From the NCBI RefSeq assembly GCF_000176915.2, contig NC_014844.1:1612001-1676000 (forward strand): a DNA stretch of 64,000 nt, read 5' to 3'. This stretch comes from Pseudodesulfovibrio aespoeensis Aspo-2. GTDB lineage: Bacteria > Desulfobacterota > Desulfovibrionia > Desulfovibrionales > Desulfovibrionaceae. A program made the position numbers and the translations under genes. Position 1 is the first letter of the stretch; every line of letters starts with the position of its first letter. Positions 52,302 through 61,173 of this stretch are shown one piece after another. The notes below the pieces were generated by a model that was not told the DNA's origin, searched no databases, and saw only the letters and a list, made by a program, of their open reading frames with translations.

Positions 52302-53111
52302 TCACAAAGAGGGAAAATCCTTCAGGATGGGTCTGCCGGAAATGCGCTCGCGGTTGTCCTCCCGGTAACGGATGATCTTTTTGGCCAGGGCATAAATATC
52401 TTTGGCAGCCGGGGAGTTGGGGGCATATTTCATGAGCGGGGTCTGGCGCCTGACAGACTCGACCACGGTCCGGTCCTGGTGGATGAACCCGAGGTTTCTC
52501 AGTTCGATGCCCAGGAAATTCTTGCAGGCCGCAGCCAGTCTGTCAAAGGTCTGTTTCGCCTCGCTCGCCGAGGTGGCCTGATTGACGATGACCAGGAAGT
52601 CCTTCACGTCGCGCTGGGTGGCCAGCACCTTGATCACGGCGTAGCTGTCGGTCAGGGAGGTGGGCTCAGGGGTGACGATCACTATCCGAAGCTGCGTCAA
52701 GGTGGCGAATGAGAGGACCGTGTTGCTGATGCCGGCACCCAGGTCGAGCATCAGGTAGTCGTATTCCCCGGCCAGGTTCACGAGCTTCTTGAACAGGATG
52801 TCCTGGAGGTCTTCGTCCATTTCCACCAGCTCCGGGATGCCGCTGGTGGCCGGGAGCATGTCAAAACCCTTTTCGATGCAGACCAGCACGTCCTCGGCTT
52901 TGACGCCGTTTTGGAGCAGGTCGTGCAAGTTGCGTTCGGGCGAAATGCCCAGCAGCACGTCGAGATTGGCCAGTCCAAGGTCGCAGTCCATGAGCATGGC
53001 CGTCATGTTCTCCAGATGCAGGGCATAGCCGAGATTGAGGATGATGTTGGTCTTGCCGACACCGCCCTTGCCGCTCATGACGGAAAGACTCAATGTGTTG
53101 TTTCGGTTCAT
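52302..53111 (-). CDS. flhG: FlhG/FleN-type MinD-like ATPase
   Basis: 269 residues. Deviant Walker A SGKGGVGKTN, then MDCDLGLANLDVLLGI and LMLDLGAGIS. MinD/ParA-type ATPases of this subgroup control flagellar number and placement together with FlhF. No other flagellar gene is in the window, so a general MinD/ParA role remains possible. The start ATG follows AGGAC and lies 12 bases after the diguanylate cyclase stop. Confidence 0.85.
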   Translation of the reverse strand: MNRNNTLSLSVMSGKGGVGKTNIILNLGYALHLENMTAMLMDCDLGLANLDVLLGISPERNLHDLLQNGVKAEDVLVCIEKGFDMLPATSGIPELVEMDEDLQDILFKKLVNLAGEYDYLMLDLGAGISNTVLSFATLTQLRIVIVTPEPTSLTDSYAVIKVLATQRDVKDFLVIVNQATSASEAKQTFDRLAAACKNFLGIELRNLGFIHQDRTVVESVRRQTPLMKYAPNSPAAKDIYALAKKIIRYREDNRERISGRPILKDFPSL

Positions 53112-53123
53112 GTCCTGTCTCCG

Positions 53124-53957
53124 TTATTTCCCGCCGAACAGGAATTGCTTTTCGTTTGCGTGGACCAGCGTGTCGCTTGGGACGTTGTCGGCAAAAGGCA
53201 GTCTGGAGACCCTGATCTGGTCCTTGCCAGCGTTCTTGGCTTCGTAGAGGGCGTCGTCCGCCATCTGTACCAGCTCGACCGGCTCCAGGTCCACGGTCCC
53301 CTTGAAGCAGGTCAGGCCCACGGAGCAGGTCACGGAGAAGGTGTGGGAACCGTCCGGGGCGGTGAATTCCATCTGCCGGAACTCGGAGAGCAGCCGTTCC
53401 AACAGACGCTGCGCCTTGACCACGCCCGATCCGGCCATGACCAGGGCAAACTCCTCGCCTCCGAACCGGGCGGCGAGATCATAGCGGCGGGTGGTTTCAC
53501 TGACCCTTCTGGCAAAGGCGATCAGCACTTCGTCGCCCTTGGGATGTCCGTAGGTGTCGTTGATGCGCTTGAAGTCGTCGAGGTCGAACAAGGCGAGGGA
53601 AAGGGGTGTCTTGGCCCGTCTTGAGCGTTCCACCTCGATTTCCAGGGTCCGGTCAAAGGCGCGGCGGTTGGCCAGCCCGGTAAGGGGGTCGTGGTCGGTC
53701 TGGTAGGCCAGCCGCTCAAGGGTCGCCTGGAACTGCCTGAGGTGCGGAAACGTGTCGCCGTCGATGGGCAGGGTGAGCCACTGGTACAGGTCGTATTTGC
53801 TGGCCAGGGTCTCCCATTGATCGGGCTTGAGTCCCTTGATGAGCCGGAACACCCAGACCGCGTCGGGCGAGTCGCCGTCTGGATTGAAGGCGAAGCGCAG
53901 CTCCTTCTGGAGCTCGGCCAGCTCAGAGATGAGCGCGTCTTCCTGGAAATTAGTCAT
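53124..53957 (-). CDS. GGDEF diguanylate cyclase
   Basis: 277 residues, soluble. The N-terminal 100 residues have no recognised domain; the C-terminal GGDEF domain shows DHDPLTGLANRRAFD, FDLDDFKRINDTYGHPKGDE and the active-site ARFGGEEFALV. It should make c-di-GMP from GTP. No RxxD inhibitory site is evident just before the active site. I chose the ATG at 53957 because it overlaps the prfB stop (ATGACTAA) and has AAGGA upstream. Translationally coupled to prfB and followed by flhG. Confidence 0.9.
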   Translation of the reverse strand: MTNFQEDALISELAELQKELRFAFNPDGDSPDAVWVFRLIKGLKPDQWETLASKYDLYQWLTLPIDGDTFPHLRQFQATLERLAYQTDHDPLTGLANRRAFDRTLEIEVERSRRAKTPLSLALFDLDDFKRINDTYGHPKGDEVLIAFARRVSETTRRYDLAARFGGEEFALVMAGSGVVKAQRLLERLLSEFRQMEFTAPDGSHTFSVTCSVGLTCFKGTVDLEPVELVQMADDALYEAKNAGKDQIRVSRLPFADNVPSDTLVHANEKQFLFGGK

Positions 53958-55069
53958 GTTTTCCTTGAGCATGGACAAAAAGGAGATGGTTTCTGATCAT
54001 GGCGTCAAGATCGCCGTCCAAAAACGCGTCCACATTGCCCGTTTCACTGTTGGACCGGTGGTCCTTGACCAGACGATAGGGTTGCAGGGTGTATGTCCTG
54101 ATCTGGCTGCCCCAGGCTATGGCGCCCTTGGCCTGATAGTCCTGCCTGCGGCTCTCCTCGATCTTCTGCAGCTCCCTCTCGTAGAGGCGCGCCTTGACCA
54201 GCCGCAGGGCCGTGGCCTTGTTGCGGTGCTGGGACTTCTCGTTCTGGCACTGGGCCACGATGCCGGTGGGCAGATGGGTGATGCGCACGGCAGAGCTGGT
54301 CTTGTTGACGCTCTGGCCGCCGGGGCCGCTGGAGCGGAACACGTCGATGCGCAGGTCTTCGTCGCGTACCTCGATCTCGATGTCGTCGTCCATGTCGGGA
54401 TAGACATCGACCGAGGCGAACGAGGTGTGCCGCCTCCCCGACGAGTCAAAGGGGGATATCCTGATGAGGCGGTGGACGCCGCTCTCGCCCTTGAGCAGGC
54501 CGTAGGAATAGAGCCCCTCGATCTGGAGGGTCACGCTCTTGATGCCCGCCTCTTCCCCAACCTGGTAGTCGAGCTGCGTGATCTTGAACCCCTTGCGCTC
54601 GGCAAACCGGGTGTACATCCGAAGCAGCATCTCGGCCCAGTCCTGGGACTCGACGCCGCCCGCGCCGGGGTGGATTTCGAGGATGGCGTTGCCCTTGTCG
54701 TGCTCAAAGGCAAACATGGTGGCCAGCTCGGTGATGCCCAGCCGTTCCTTGAAGACCGATATCTGGCCGTCGAGCCCGGCCATGGCCTCCTCGTCGCGGG
54801 ATTCATGGGCCAGTTCGAGCCATGCGTCGAGGTCGTCCTTGGCCTGGGCCAGGCTCTCGTACATGGCGAGCTTGTCGGAAAGCTGCGTCTTCTCGCGCAG
54901 GAGCGGGGTCAGGGCGCCGGGCTTGTCCCAGGCGCCGGGCTTGGAGAGTTGGTGCTCTATCGCTTCGAGGCGGGTTTTGGTCTCGGCATAGTCAAAGCCG
55001 CCCCCAAAGCGTCCCGAACTTGTCGATGAGTCCTGCGGAAATGGTTTTGAGTTCGTGGTATTCGAGCAT
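53950..55069 (-). CDS. prfB: Peptide chain release factor 2, with programmed +1 frameshift
   Basis: 372 residues after frameshifting. The ATG at 55069 gives [25 protein letters not shown], then CTT TGA C. The in-frame UGA (54992-54994) is preceded by a Shine-Dalgarno-like GGGGGCGG, and the +1 frame continues [13 protein letters not shown]. This is the classic prfB autoregulation: low RF2 gives slow UGA reading and more frameshifting. The GGQ peptidyl-hydrolysis motif is in [18 protein letters not shown]; the SPF-type anticodon mimic region is in [13 protein letters not shown]. Its ribosome site lies in the end of lnt, and its stop overlaps the next gene. Confidence 0.95.
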
Positions 55070-55076
55070 GGGAAAA

Positions 55077-56594
55077 CTATCCTTTCGCGTTGTTTCTTGT
55101 GCGCAGGCCTACCCAGGCGAAGCACAGGGCGGTCAGGGCGTATATGGCGGAACCGAGCCAGGGGAACACCCGATGAAACACGGTGGTTTCATTGATGGGG
55201 GCGATGGCCGCGCTCAGGCTCTCGGCCTGGAACTGTTCCCCTCTGGCGACAATGCGGCCTGCCGGGTCGATGAAGGCGGAGATTCCGGTATTGGTGCTGC
55301 GGACCAGCCAGCGTCCCTGTTCCACGGCCCGCATGACTGTCAGGTTGAGGTGCTGCCGGGGAGCTGAGGTGTCGCCGAACCATGCGTCGTTGCTCATGTT
55401 GAGAAGGGCCTGCGCGCCCTGTTCCACCTGTTTCTGGGCAAGCTCCGGGAATATCCCCTCATAGCAGATGAGCACTCCGAGGGCAACGGTGTCCACGGTG
55501 ATGGGCCGATTGTCAGTGCCCGGAACAAAGTCGCCCACGGCCTGGACCAGCTTCTCGAACGGCACCCATTCCTTGAGGGGCATGTATTCGCCAAAGGGCA
55601 CCAGATGCTCCTTGTCGTAGGAGCTGAGGACGCGGCCCGTGTCGTCCACGAGCCAGGCGCGGTTGTAGAGCACGTAGGTGCGCAGCTCCATGTTGGTGAT
55701 CCGGTAGGCGGGCGCGCCGGTGATGATGGGCGTCTTGGTTTCGCGGGCCAGCTGGCGCACAGCCTCGCTCAGCAAAGAGGCGTCCTGGAGGTAAAAAGGC
55801 ATGGCCGTCTCTGGCCACACCACCAGTCCCGGTGCATGGTCGCGGATGGCCGCGCGGCTCAGATCCGCATATTTCTCAATGGTTTCGACCTGGAATCGGG
55901 GCTCCCATTTCATGCCCTGGTCCACGTTGCCCTGGACGACCGAGACCGTGAAGTCTGCCGTGCCGCTGTCAAGGGCATTGACCCTGTAGAGCCCGAAGGC
56001 CGTCAGCGTGATGGCAAGCCCCATGGCAAAGACCAGGGTGCTGCGGTAGGTGGAGTAGAGCAGGATGGCCACGGCCAGGGCGGCCAGGACGCCGGACAAC
56101 CCGTAGGCTCCGATGATCGAGGCTCCCTGCACGGCAAAGGGCCAGGGCGCGAATGCCGCCGCCAGGTTCATCCAGGGGAAGCCGGACAGGACCATGCCGG
56201 TGAGCATCTCCATGGACGCCCAGGACAGCCCGGCGAGCAGGCACAGCGGGATGCCGGTGATGTGCCGCCCGGCGTGATGCATGCCCACGGCGAACAGGCC
56301 GTAATAGACGGCCAGCGCTGCCGCCAGGAGCGCCGGGCAGGGCATGGCCACATACCAGGGCAGGCCGCCGTATATCTGGACCGGGATGACCATCCAGTAG
56401 AAACAGCCCGTGCCTGCCAGCAGTCCGGCGAGCCAGCCGTATTTGAATGCGTGCCTGCCGGAGGTGGCCCGCAGGCCGATCCAGGCGAGCCCCAAAGGAA
56501 AGGCGAGGGCGGCCAGGGGAAAGTGAAAGACCGGATTGGCGAACCCAAGCCAGGCCCCCAGGGTGGCGAGCAGGACGAGCGTCAGCACCGTCAC
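55077..56594 (-). CDS. lnt: Apolipoprotein N-acyltransferase
   Basis: 505 residues. Six or more N-terminal membrane helices (1-220), then a nitrilase-like periplasmic domain with the catalytic Glu (VVWPETAMPFYL), Lys (YDKEHLVPFGEYMPL) and Cys (LICYEGIFPE). It adds the third acyl chain to bacterial lipoproteins. The start is GTG at 56594 overlapping the stop of corC (GTGA). In proteobacteria corC-lnt is a frequent pair. Confidence 0.95.
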   Translation of the reverse strand: MTVLTLVLLATLGAWLGFANPVFHFPLAALAFPLGLAWIGLRATSGRHAFKYGWLAGLLAGTGCFYWMVIPVQIYGGLPWYVAMPCPALLAAALAVYYGLFAVGMHHAGRHITGIPLCLLAGLSWASMEMLTGMVLSGFPWMNLAAAFAPWPFAVQGASIIGAYGLSGVLAALAVAILLYSTYRSTLVFAMGLAITLTAFGLYRVNALDSGTADFTVSVVQGNVDQGMKWEPRFQVETIEKYADLSRAAIRDHAPGLVVWPETAMPFYLQDASLLSEAVRQLARETKTPIITGAPAYRITNMELRTYVLYNRAWLVDDTGRVLSSYDKEHLVPFGEYMPLKEWVPFEKLVQAVGDFVPGTDNRPITVDTVALGVLICYEGIFPELAQKQVEQGAQALLNMSNDAWFGDTSAPRQHLNLTVMRAVEQGRWLVRSTNTGISAFIDPAGRIVARGEQFQAESLSAAIAPINETTVFHRVFPWLGSAIYALTALCFAWVGLRTRNNAKG

Positions 56595-57409
56595 TCGTGT
56601 ATCGGGTCGATGCGGATTGACCAGATTTGCCGCTCGTCGGAGCGGATAATGGTGAACTGCCTGTTGTCCACGAGAAAGACCTCCCCTTCGCGGGGGATCC
56701 GCCCGGCCATGGCCGCCACATACCCGCCGATGGAATCGACCTCGCCGCTCTCAAGCTCGAAGCCGCACTTGTCGGACACCTCGTCGAGCAGGGTGCGGCC
56801 AGAAACGATGAACACGTTGTCCTCGATTTCGAGGATTTCGTCTGGCCGTTCCTGATCGTATTCGTCAGAAATCTCGCCCACGATCTCTTCAAGCACGTCT
56901 TCCATGGTGACCATGCCCGAGGTGCCGCCGTATTCGTCCTGCACGATGGCCATGTGGTGTTTTTCGCGCTTGAAGGAGGCCAGCACCTTGTCCAGGCGCA
57001 TTTCCTCGGGAACGAAAAACGGGGGGCGCATCAGGCTCGTCACGGGCATGTCCCTGCGGCCCTCAAGAAGCGGCGGCAGGAGATCCTTGGCATGCACGAT
57101 GCCGAGGATGTAGTCCCGCGTTTCCTTGAAGATGGGGATTCGGGAGTGGGCGCCCTGGTTGATGATGATTTCAGCGATGTCACCGACCGTGCTGCTTGCG
57201 TCGGCGCAGGCCATGTCGGTTCGCGGGACCATTATTTCCGAGACATGTTTCTCGTCAAAATCCAATATGTTCAGGAGCATCGAGACTTCTTCGTTCTCAA
57301 TTTCCCCTTCGGCCCTGGCTTCGAGGATGTGCTCCTCAAGCTGCTGTCCGTTGGAACCGAAAATTTTCTTGAAAATATTGGATAATCGACTATCAGACCC
57401 TTCGTCCAA
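56591..57409 (-). CDS. corC: CorC/HlyC-family CBS domain protein
   Basis: 272 residues. Soluble type: an N-terminal segment, two CBS domains (VSEIMVPRTDMACADASSTVGDIAEII and VTSLMRPPFFVPEEMRLDKVLASF) and a C-terminal transporter-associated domain. There is no DUF21 membrane domain. E. coli CorC (YbeX) is linked to Mg/Co efflux and ribosome maturation. The start is TTG at 57409 with AAGGAG 7 bases upstream. First gene of the corC-lnt-prfB-dgc-flhG row. Confidence 0.9.
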   Translation of the reverse strand: MDEGSDSRLSNIFKKIFGSNGQQLEEHILEARAEGEIENEEVSMLLNILDFDEKHVSEIMVPRTDMACADASSTVGDIAEIIINQGAHSRIPIFKETRDYILGIVHAKDLLPPLLEGRRDMPVTSLMRPPFFVPEEMRLDKVLASFKREKHHMAIVQDEYGGTSGMVTMEDVLEEIVGEISDEYDQERPDEILEIEDNVFIVSGRTLLDEVSDKCGFELESGEVDSIGGYVAAMAGRIPREGEVFLVDNRQFTIIRSDERQIWSIRIDPIHE

Positions 57410-57492
57410 GACCAGACTCCTTGAATAATGACGTTTTGTTGCTTCCTTGGCCGGGATGGGCTCCCGGTGCGCAGGAATGATTGCAGATTCCT

Positions 57493-57521
57493 TAATTAGT
57501 CTGTGGCGTATGTCATGTCAA
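57493..57521 (-). promoter_or_regulatory. Candidate sigma-70 promoter for the corC operon
   Basis: On the minus strand TTGACA (57516-57521), 17-base spacer, TAATTA (57493-57498). It falls in the gap between mnmG and corC and would drive corC-lnt-prfB-dgc-flhG. Confidence 0.45.
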
Positions 57522-57542
57522 TACTCGCATATGCCGGTTTTG

Positions 57543-59426
57543 TCACAACAGACCGCGTTTTTTGAGGTCGATTTCGAGACACGATATGGCCGCCGGGGTG
57601 ACGCCGGAGATGCGGCTGGCCTGGCCCAGGGTCAGGGGCTGGATCGCGGTCAGTTTTTCCACCACCTCGCGGGTCAGGCCGGAGACGGTCGCATAGTCCG
57701 TGTCCAGGGGCAGGGATACGTCTTCGAGCAGCCTGGAGCGGACCACCAGTTCTTCCTGTTTCCTGAGATACCCCTCGTAGCGGATGCGTGTTTCGGCCTC
57801 GGTCAGCACCTCCTCGTCCATGTCGGCCAGGGCGGGGTGGAAGGCGGCCAGACTCTGGATGGACACCTGCGGCTGCCGGAGCAGGGCGGCCAGCTCCACG
57901 GCCTTGCCCGGCACTGCCGCGCCGATCCGCTCCATGATCCCGCGGTTGACGGCGTCGGGCCGCACCCGGATGGTCTGCAAGGCCTCAATGACCGATTGCA
58001 GACGCTCCCGCTTGGTCGTGAAAAGTCGCCAGTGTTCGTCGTCCACCAGTCCGAGGTCGCGCCCGAGCGGGGTCATGCGCTCGTCGGCGTTGCCCTCGCG
58101 CAGGAGCAGGCGGTGTTCTGCGCGCGAGGTGAACATGCGGTAGGGCTCAAGGGTGCCCTTGGTCACCAGGTCGTCCACCAGCACGGCCATGTACGCCTGA
58201 TCGCGGGTGGGCAGGAACGGCTCGCGGCCCGTGGCCCGGCAGACCACGTTCAGGGCGGCCCACAGTCCTTGGGCCGCGGCCTCCTCGTAGCCCGAAGTGC
58301 CGTTGATCTGCCCGGCCAGATAGAGTCCGGGCAGCACTTTCGTCTCCAGAGTGGGGCGCAGCTGGGTGGGCGGAGCGTAGTCGTACTCGATGGCGTAGCC
58401 GGGGCGCACGATCTGTGCGTTTTCCAGGCCGACGATGGCCGCGACCATCCGCTTCTGGATGTCGAGCGGCAGGCTGGTGGGGATGCCGCTGGGGTAGACT
58501 TCGGGGTTGTCCAGCCCTTCGGGCTCGATGAAAATCTGATGGCGGTCCTTTTCCGGAAATCGGGCGACCTTGTCCTCGATGGACGGGCAGTAGCGCGCTC
58601 CTGTGCCCTCGATGACGCCCGTGAACATGGGCGAGCGGTCAAAGCCGGAGCGGATGGCCTCGTGGGCCTCGGGGTTGGTGTAGGTCAGGTGGCAGGGGAC
58701 CTGGGGCAGCGGCACTGTGGTGTTGCGAAAACTGAAGGGCTTGGGCGGATCGTCGCCCGGCTGCGCCTCCATCCTGTCGAAATCCACGGACGACTTGAGC
58801 AGCCGCGGGGTGGTGCCGGTCTTGAGGCGGCCAAGGGTCAGCCCAAGGGCGCGCAGGTTGCCCGAGAGCGGCCCGGACGCGGGATCGCCCATGCGTCCGC
58901 CGCTGAAATTGTCGAGCCCCACATGGATGAGCCCCTTGAGAAAGGTGCCGGTGGTCAGCAGCACGGCCCGTGACCTGATGGTCTCGCCCAGCTGTGTCCT
59001 GACCCCGCACGCCTGCCCGCCCTCCACCAGCACGCTGTCGGCGGTGTCCTGGAACACCCAAAGATTGTCCTGGCCGAAAACGGATCGCTGCACCACGCGC
59101 ATGTATTCGGCCCGGTCGATCTGCGCCCGGCTGGAGCGCACCGCCGGACCCTTGCGGGTGTTGAGGGTGCGGAACTGGATGCCAGCCGCATCGGCCCACA
59201 GCCCCATCATGCCGCCCAGGGCGTCGATCTCCCTGACCATGTGGCCCTTGGCCAGCCCGCCGATGGCCGGGTTGCAGGAGAGGTGCCCGATGCGGTCGAT
59301 GCTGATGGTCAGGAGCAGGGTGGCGAGGCCGAGACGCGACGCGGCCATGGCGGCTTCGCATCCGGCATGGCCTGCGCCCACCACTATGAGGTCGAAACTG
59401 TCGGGAAACCGGGCTTTACGCTGCAT
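57543..59426 (-). CDS. mnmG: tRNA uridine 5-carboxymethylaminomethyl modification enzyme MnmG
   Basis: 627 residues from the ATG at 59426 (AAGAGGG upstream); the frame is open upstream but without similarity. FAD-binding N-terminus [45 protein letters not shown], and the C-terminal GISPxxx-like [11 protein letters not shown] domain. With MnmE it modifies the wobble uridine of several tRNAs. It lies 14 bases after the M20 hydrolase gene on the same strand. Confidence 0.96.
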   Translation of the reverse strand: MQRKARFPDSFDLIVVGAGHAGCEAAMAASRLGLATLLLTISIDRIGHLSCNPAIGGLAKGHMVREIDALGGMMGLWADAAGIQFRTLNTRKGPAVRSSRAQIDRAEYMRVVQRSVFGQDNLWVFQDTADSVLVEGGQACGVRTQLGETIRSRAVLLTTGTFLKGLIHVGLDNFSGGRMGDPASGPLSGNLRALGLTLGRLKTGTTPRLLKSSVDFDRMEAQPGDDPPKPFSFRNTTVPLPQVPCHLTYTNPEAHEAIRSGFDRSPMFTGVIEGTGARYCPSIEDKVARFPEKDRHQIFIEPEGLDNPEVYPSGIPTSLPLDIQKRMVAAIVGLENAQIVRPGYAIEYDYAPPTQLRPTLETKVLPGLYLAGQINGTSGYEEAAAQGLWAALNVVCRATGREPFLPTRDQAYMAVLVDDLVTKGTLEPYRMFTSRAEHRLLLREGNADERMTPLGRDLGLVDDEHWRLFTTKRERLQSVIEALQTIRVRPDAVNRGIMERIGAAVPGKAVELAALLRQPQVSIQSLAAFHPALADMDEEVLTEAETRIRYEGYLRKQEELVVRSRLLEDVSLPLDTDYATVSGLTREVVEKLTAIQPLTLGQASRISGVTPAAISCLEIDLKKRGLL

Positions 59427-59440
59427 GCGCCCTCTTTGGC

Positions 59441-60667
59441 TCACCCCTGGATCAGGAGCATGTCGGCGATGACCTTGGCGTCGCCGATGGTGTTCCTGAT
59501 GGAGGCCCACTCGTTGGGCTGGTGGGCGTTGTGGTTCAGGGTGGCCCAGACCACGGCGTGGAATCCGCGGCGGCGCAGGAAGGCGGCCACGGTGCCGCCG
59601 CCGATGCCCACCGCGCGGGGGGTGTTGGCATAGACCCTTTTCACGCTGGTCATGACCCGCCGCACGATCTCGCTGTCCACCGGGGTGGACGGGGCGGCCT
59701 GCTCGTACATGGTCTTGTCGTAGGAGATGGTCACGCCGTGGGCCTTTTCCACCGCGTCGCCAAACCCCCGGATGGTGTCGAGCACCTCGTCCAGCTTGTA
59801 GCAGGGCAGCACGCGCGAATCCACATGGAAGACATCGCGACCCGGTATGGTGTTGACGTTCTCCACGTTGGCCTCTTTCTTGGTCGGCTCAAAGGTGGAG
59901 TGGGGCGGGTTGTAGATGGGGTCCTCGGCGTCGTAGATCCGCTCCAATTCCTTGATGCGCAGGATGAAATCCGCAGCCGCGACCAGAGTGTTGATGCCCT
60001 GGGCCGGGGTGGAGGCATGGCACTGTTTGCCCTCCACCGTGATCTTGAGCCAGAACATGGATTTTTCGGCCACCTCAACCATGGTCGAGTCCGGCTCGCC
60101 GGAATCGGGTACCAGGAAGAGGTCGTCGGGCGAGAACATGTCGGCGTGCTCGCGCACGAGATAATCCAGGCCCATGGCGCTCCCGGTCTCCTCGTCAGCC
60201 ACGAAGAGCATGCCGTAGTTCATCTCCGGCGTGAGGCCGAGGTCGAGCAGGGCCCGGGCCGTGATGATGGACGAGACGATGCCCTGCTGGTTGTCCTCCA
60301 CGCCGCGGCCCACCAGGATGTCGCCGTCGCGCTTGAGGGTGTAGGGATCGGTCTTCCACAGGGCGAGGTCGCCCGGAGGCACTATGTCGATGTGGGAGAT
60401 GACCCAGAGGGTTCTGGAGGTGTCCCGGCCCGCAATGACGGCGGCCACGCTCGGTCTGTACCCGCAGGACACGGCTGCGTCAGGGGCGCGAAATTCACGG
60501 ATGTCACTGATGCCCATGGACTCCAGATGGCTGATGAGAAATTCGGCCTTGTCCTTTTCCCCGTCGCCGCCGTTCTTGGGTCCAAGGGCCGGGATGGCGG
60601 TGAGGCGACGCTGGAGTTCGCAAACGTATTCGGTTTGTCCGTCGAGTGCGGTGAAAAGGGCGTCCAT
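59441..60667 (-). CDS. M20-family metallo-hydrolase
   Basis: 408 residues from the ATG at 60667 (GGAGG upstream). Zinc peptidase family M20 features: [12 protein letters not shown] (first metal ligand His/Asp), [13 protein letters not shown] (bridging Asp), [17 protein letters not shown] (catalytic Glu-Glu), and the terminal [19 protein letters not shown]. Related proteins are dipeptidases, succinyl-diaminopimelate desuccinylase or ArgE; the substrate cannot be fixed. It shares a transcript with mnmG. Confidence 0.86.
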   Translation of the reverse strand: MDALFTALDGQTEYVCELQRRLTAIPALGPKNGGDGEKDKAEFLISHLESMGISDIREFRAPDAAVSCGYRPSVAAVIAGRDTSRTLWVISHIDIVPPGDLALWKTDPYTLKRDGDILVGRGVEDNQQGIVSSIITARALLDLGLTPEMNYGMLFVADEETGSAMGLDYLVREHADMFSPDDLFLVPDSGEPDSTMVEVAEKSMFWLKITVEGKQCHASTPAQGINTLVAAADFILRIKELERIYDAEDPIYNPPHSTFEPTKKEANVENVNTIPGRDVFHVDSRVLPCYKLDEVLDTIRGFGDAVEKAHGVTISYDKTMYEQAAPSTPVDSEIVRRVMTSVKRVYANTPRAVGIGGGTVAAFLRRRGFHAVVWATLNHNAHQPNEWASIRNTIGDAKVIADMLLIQG

Positions 60668-60715
60668 GATTCCTCCGTGTTCTGGGCGTGTCAGAGATCG
60701 GGCCTGCGGGCGACG

Positions 60716-60747
60716 CAAATAAAAAAGGCGGGGCAAGCCCCGCCTTT
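60716..60747 (-). terminator. Strong intrinsic terminator after the PxxKW gene
   Basis: In the minus direction AAAGGCGGGGC pairs with GCCCCGCCTTT (60724-60734 with 60737-60747) across two bases, followed by TTTATTT. Confidence 0.87.
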
Positions 60748-60763
60748 GTGAATACCGGTTTGT

Positions 60764-61045
60764 CTAGCGGCCGCGGGCTGCGCGCTTGGACGCCTTGAGC
60801 GGGTTGACCTTGACCTTCGTGCCCTTTTCGGCTTCGCGGGTGTGGGTGGCAAAGTTGCATTTGCCCTTGGTCCACTTCAGCGCAGGCTGGGCGTAGGTGG
60901 TGCAGTAGCTGGCGTCCTCGAAGGGCACGACGCGGTCACACCCTTCACACTTCTCGACGATGGTTTCCATGATGACGCCTTTGTAGTTCAGACCGGCGTC
61001 GGTCTTGACTGCGCCTTCCAGGGAAACGGGTTTCTTTTTGGCCAT
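60764..61045 (-). CDS. PxxKW-family cysteine-rich protein
   Basis: 93 residues, soluble, basic. Cysteines in CEGCDR, SYCTTYA and KGKCNFATHT and the signature PALKW define the small PxxKW family that I know from Desulfovibrio-type bacteria; its function is unknown. The cysteine pairs may bind a metal. The C-terminal KASKRAARGR is strongly basic. AGGAGG precedes the ATG. It has its own promoter candidate and a terminator, so it is probably expressed alone. Confidence 0.88.
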   Translation of the reverse strand: MAKKKPVSLEGAVKTDAGLNYKGVIMETIVEKCEGCDRVVPFEDASYCTTYAQPALKWTKGKCNFATHTREAEKGTKVKVNPLKASKRAARGR

Positions 61046-61125
61046 GTTGTGCCTTCCTCCTAAAAATGATGCGGCTCAGGATATGCCGGTGGCATAAAAA
61101 TCTCGTATTGGTGCAAGAGCAGAAT

Positions 61126-61155
61126 TCGATATGCACCCAAGGTGGGTGTTGTCAA
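61126..61155 (-). promoter_or_regulatory. Promoter with palindromic spacer for the PxxKW gene
   Basis: On the minus strand a perfect -35 TTGACA (61150-61155) and TATCGA (61126-61131) are separated by 18 bases. The spacer contains the perfect inverted repeat CACCCA-N3-TGGGTG (61134-61148), a possible operator. The 5' leader is about 75 bases, with a small ATGCC/GGCAT stem. Confidence 0.5.
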
Positions 61156-61173
61156 GTTGTTTGGTATTCTTTT

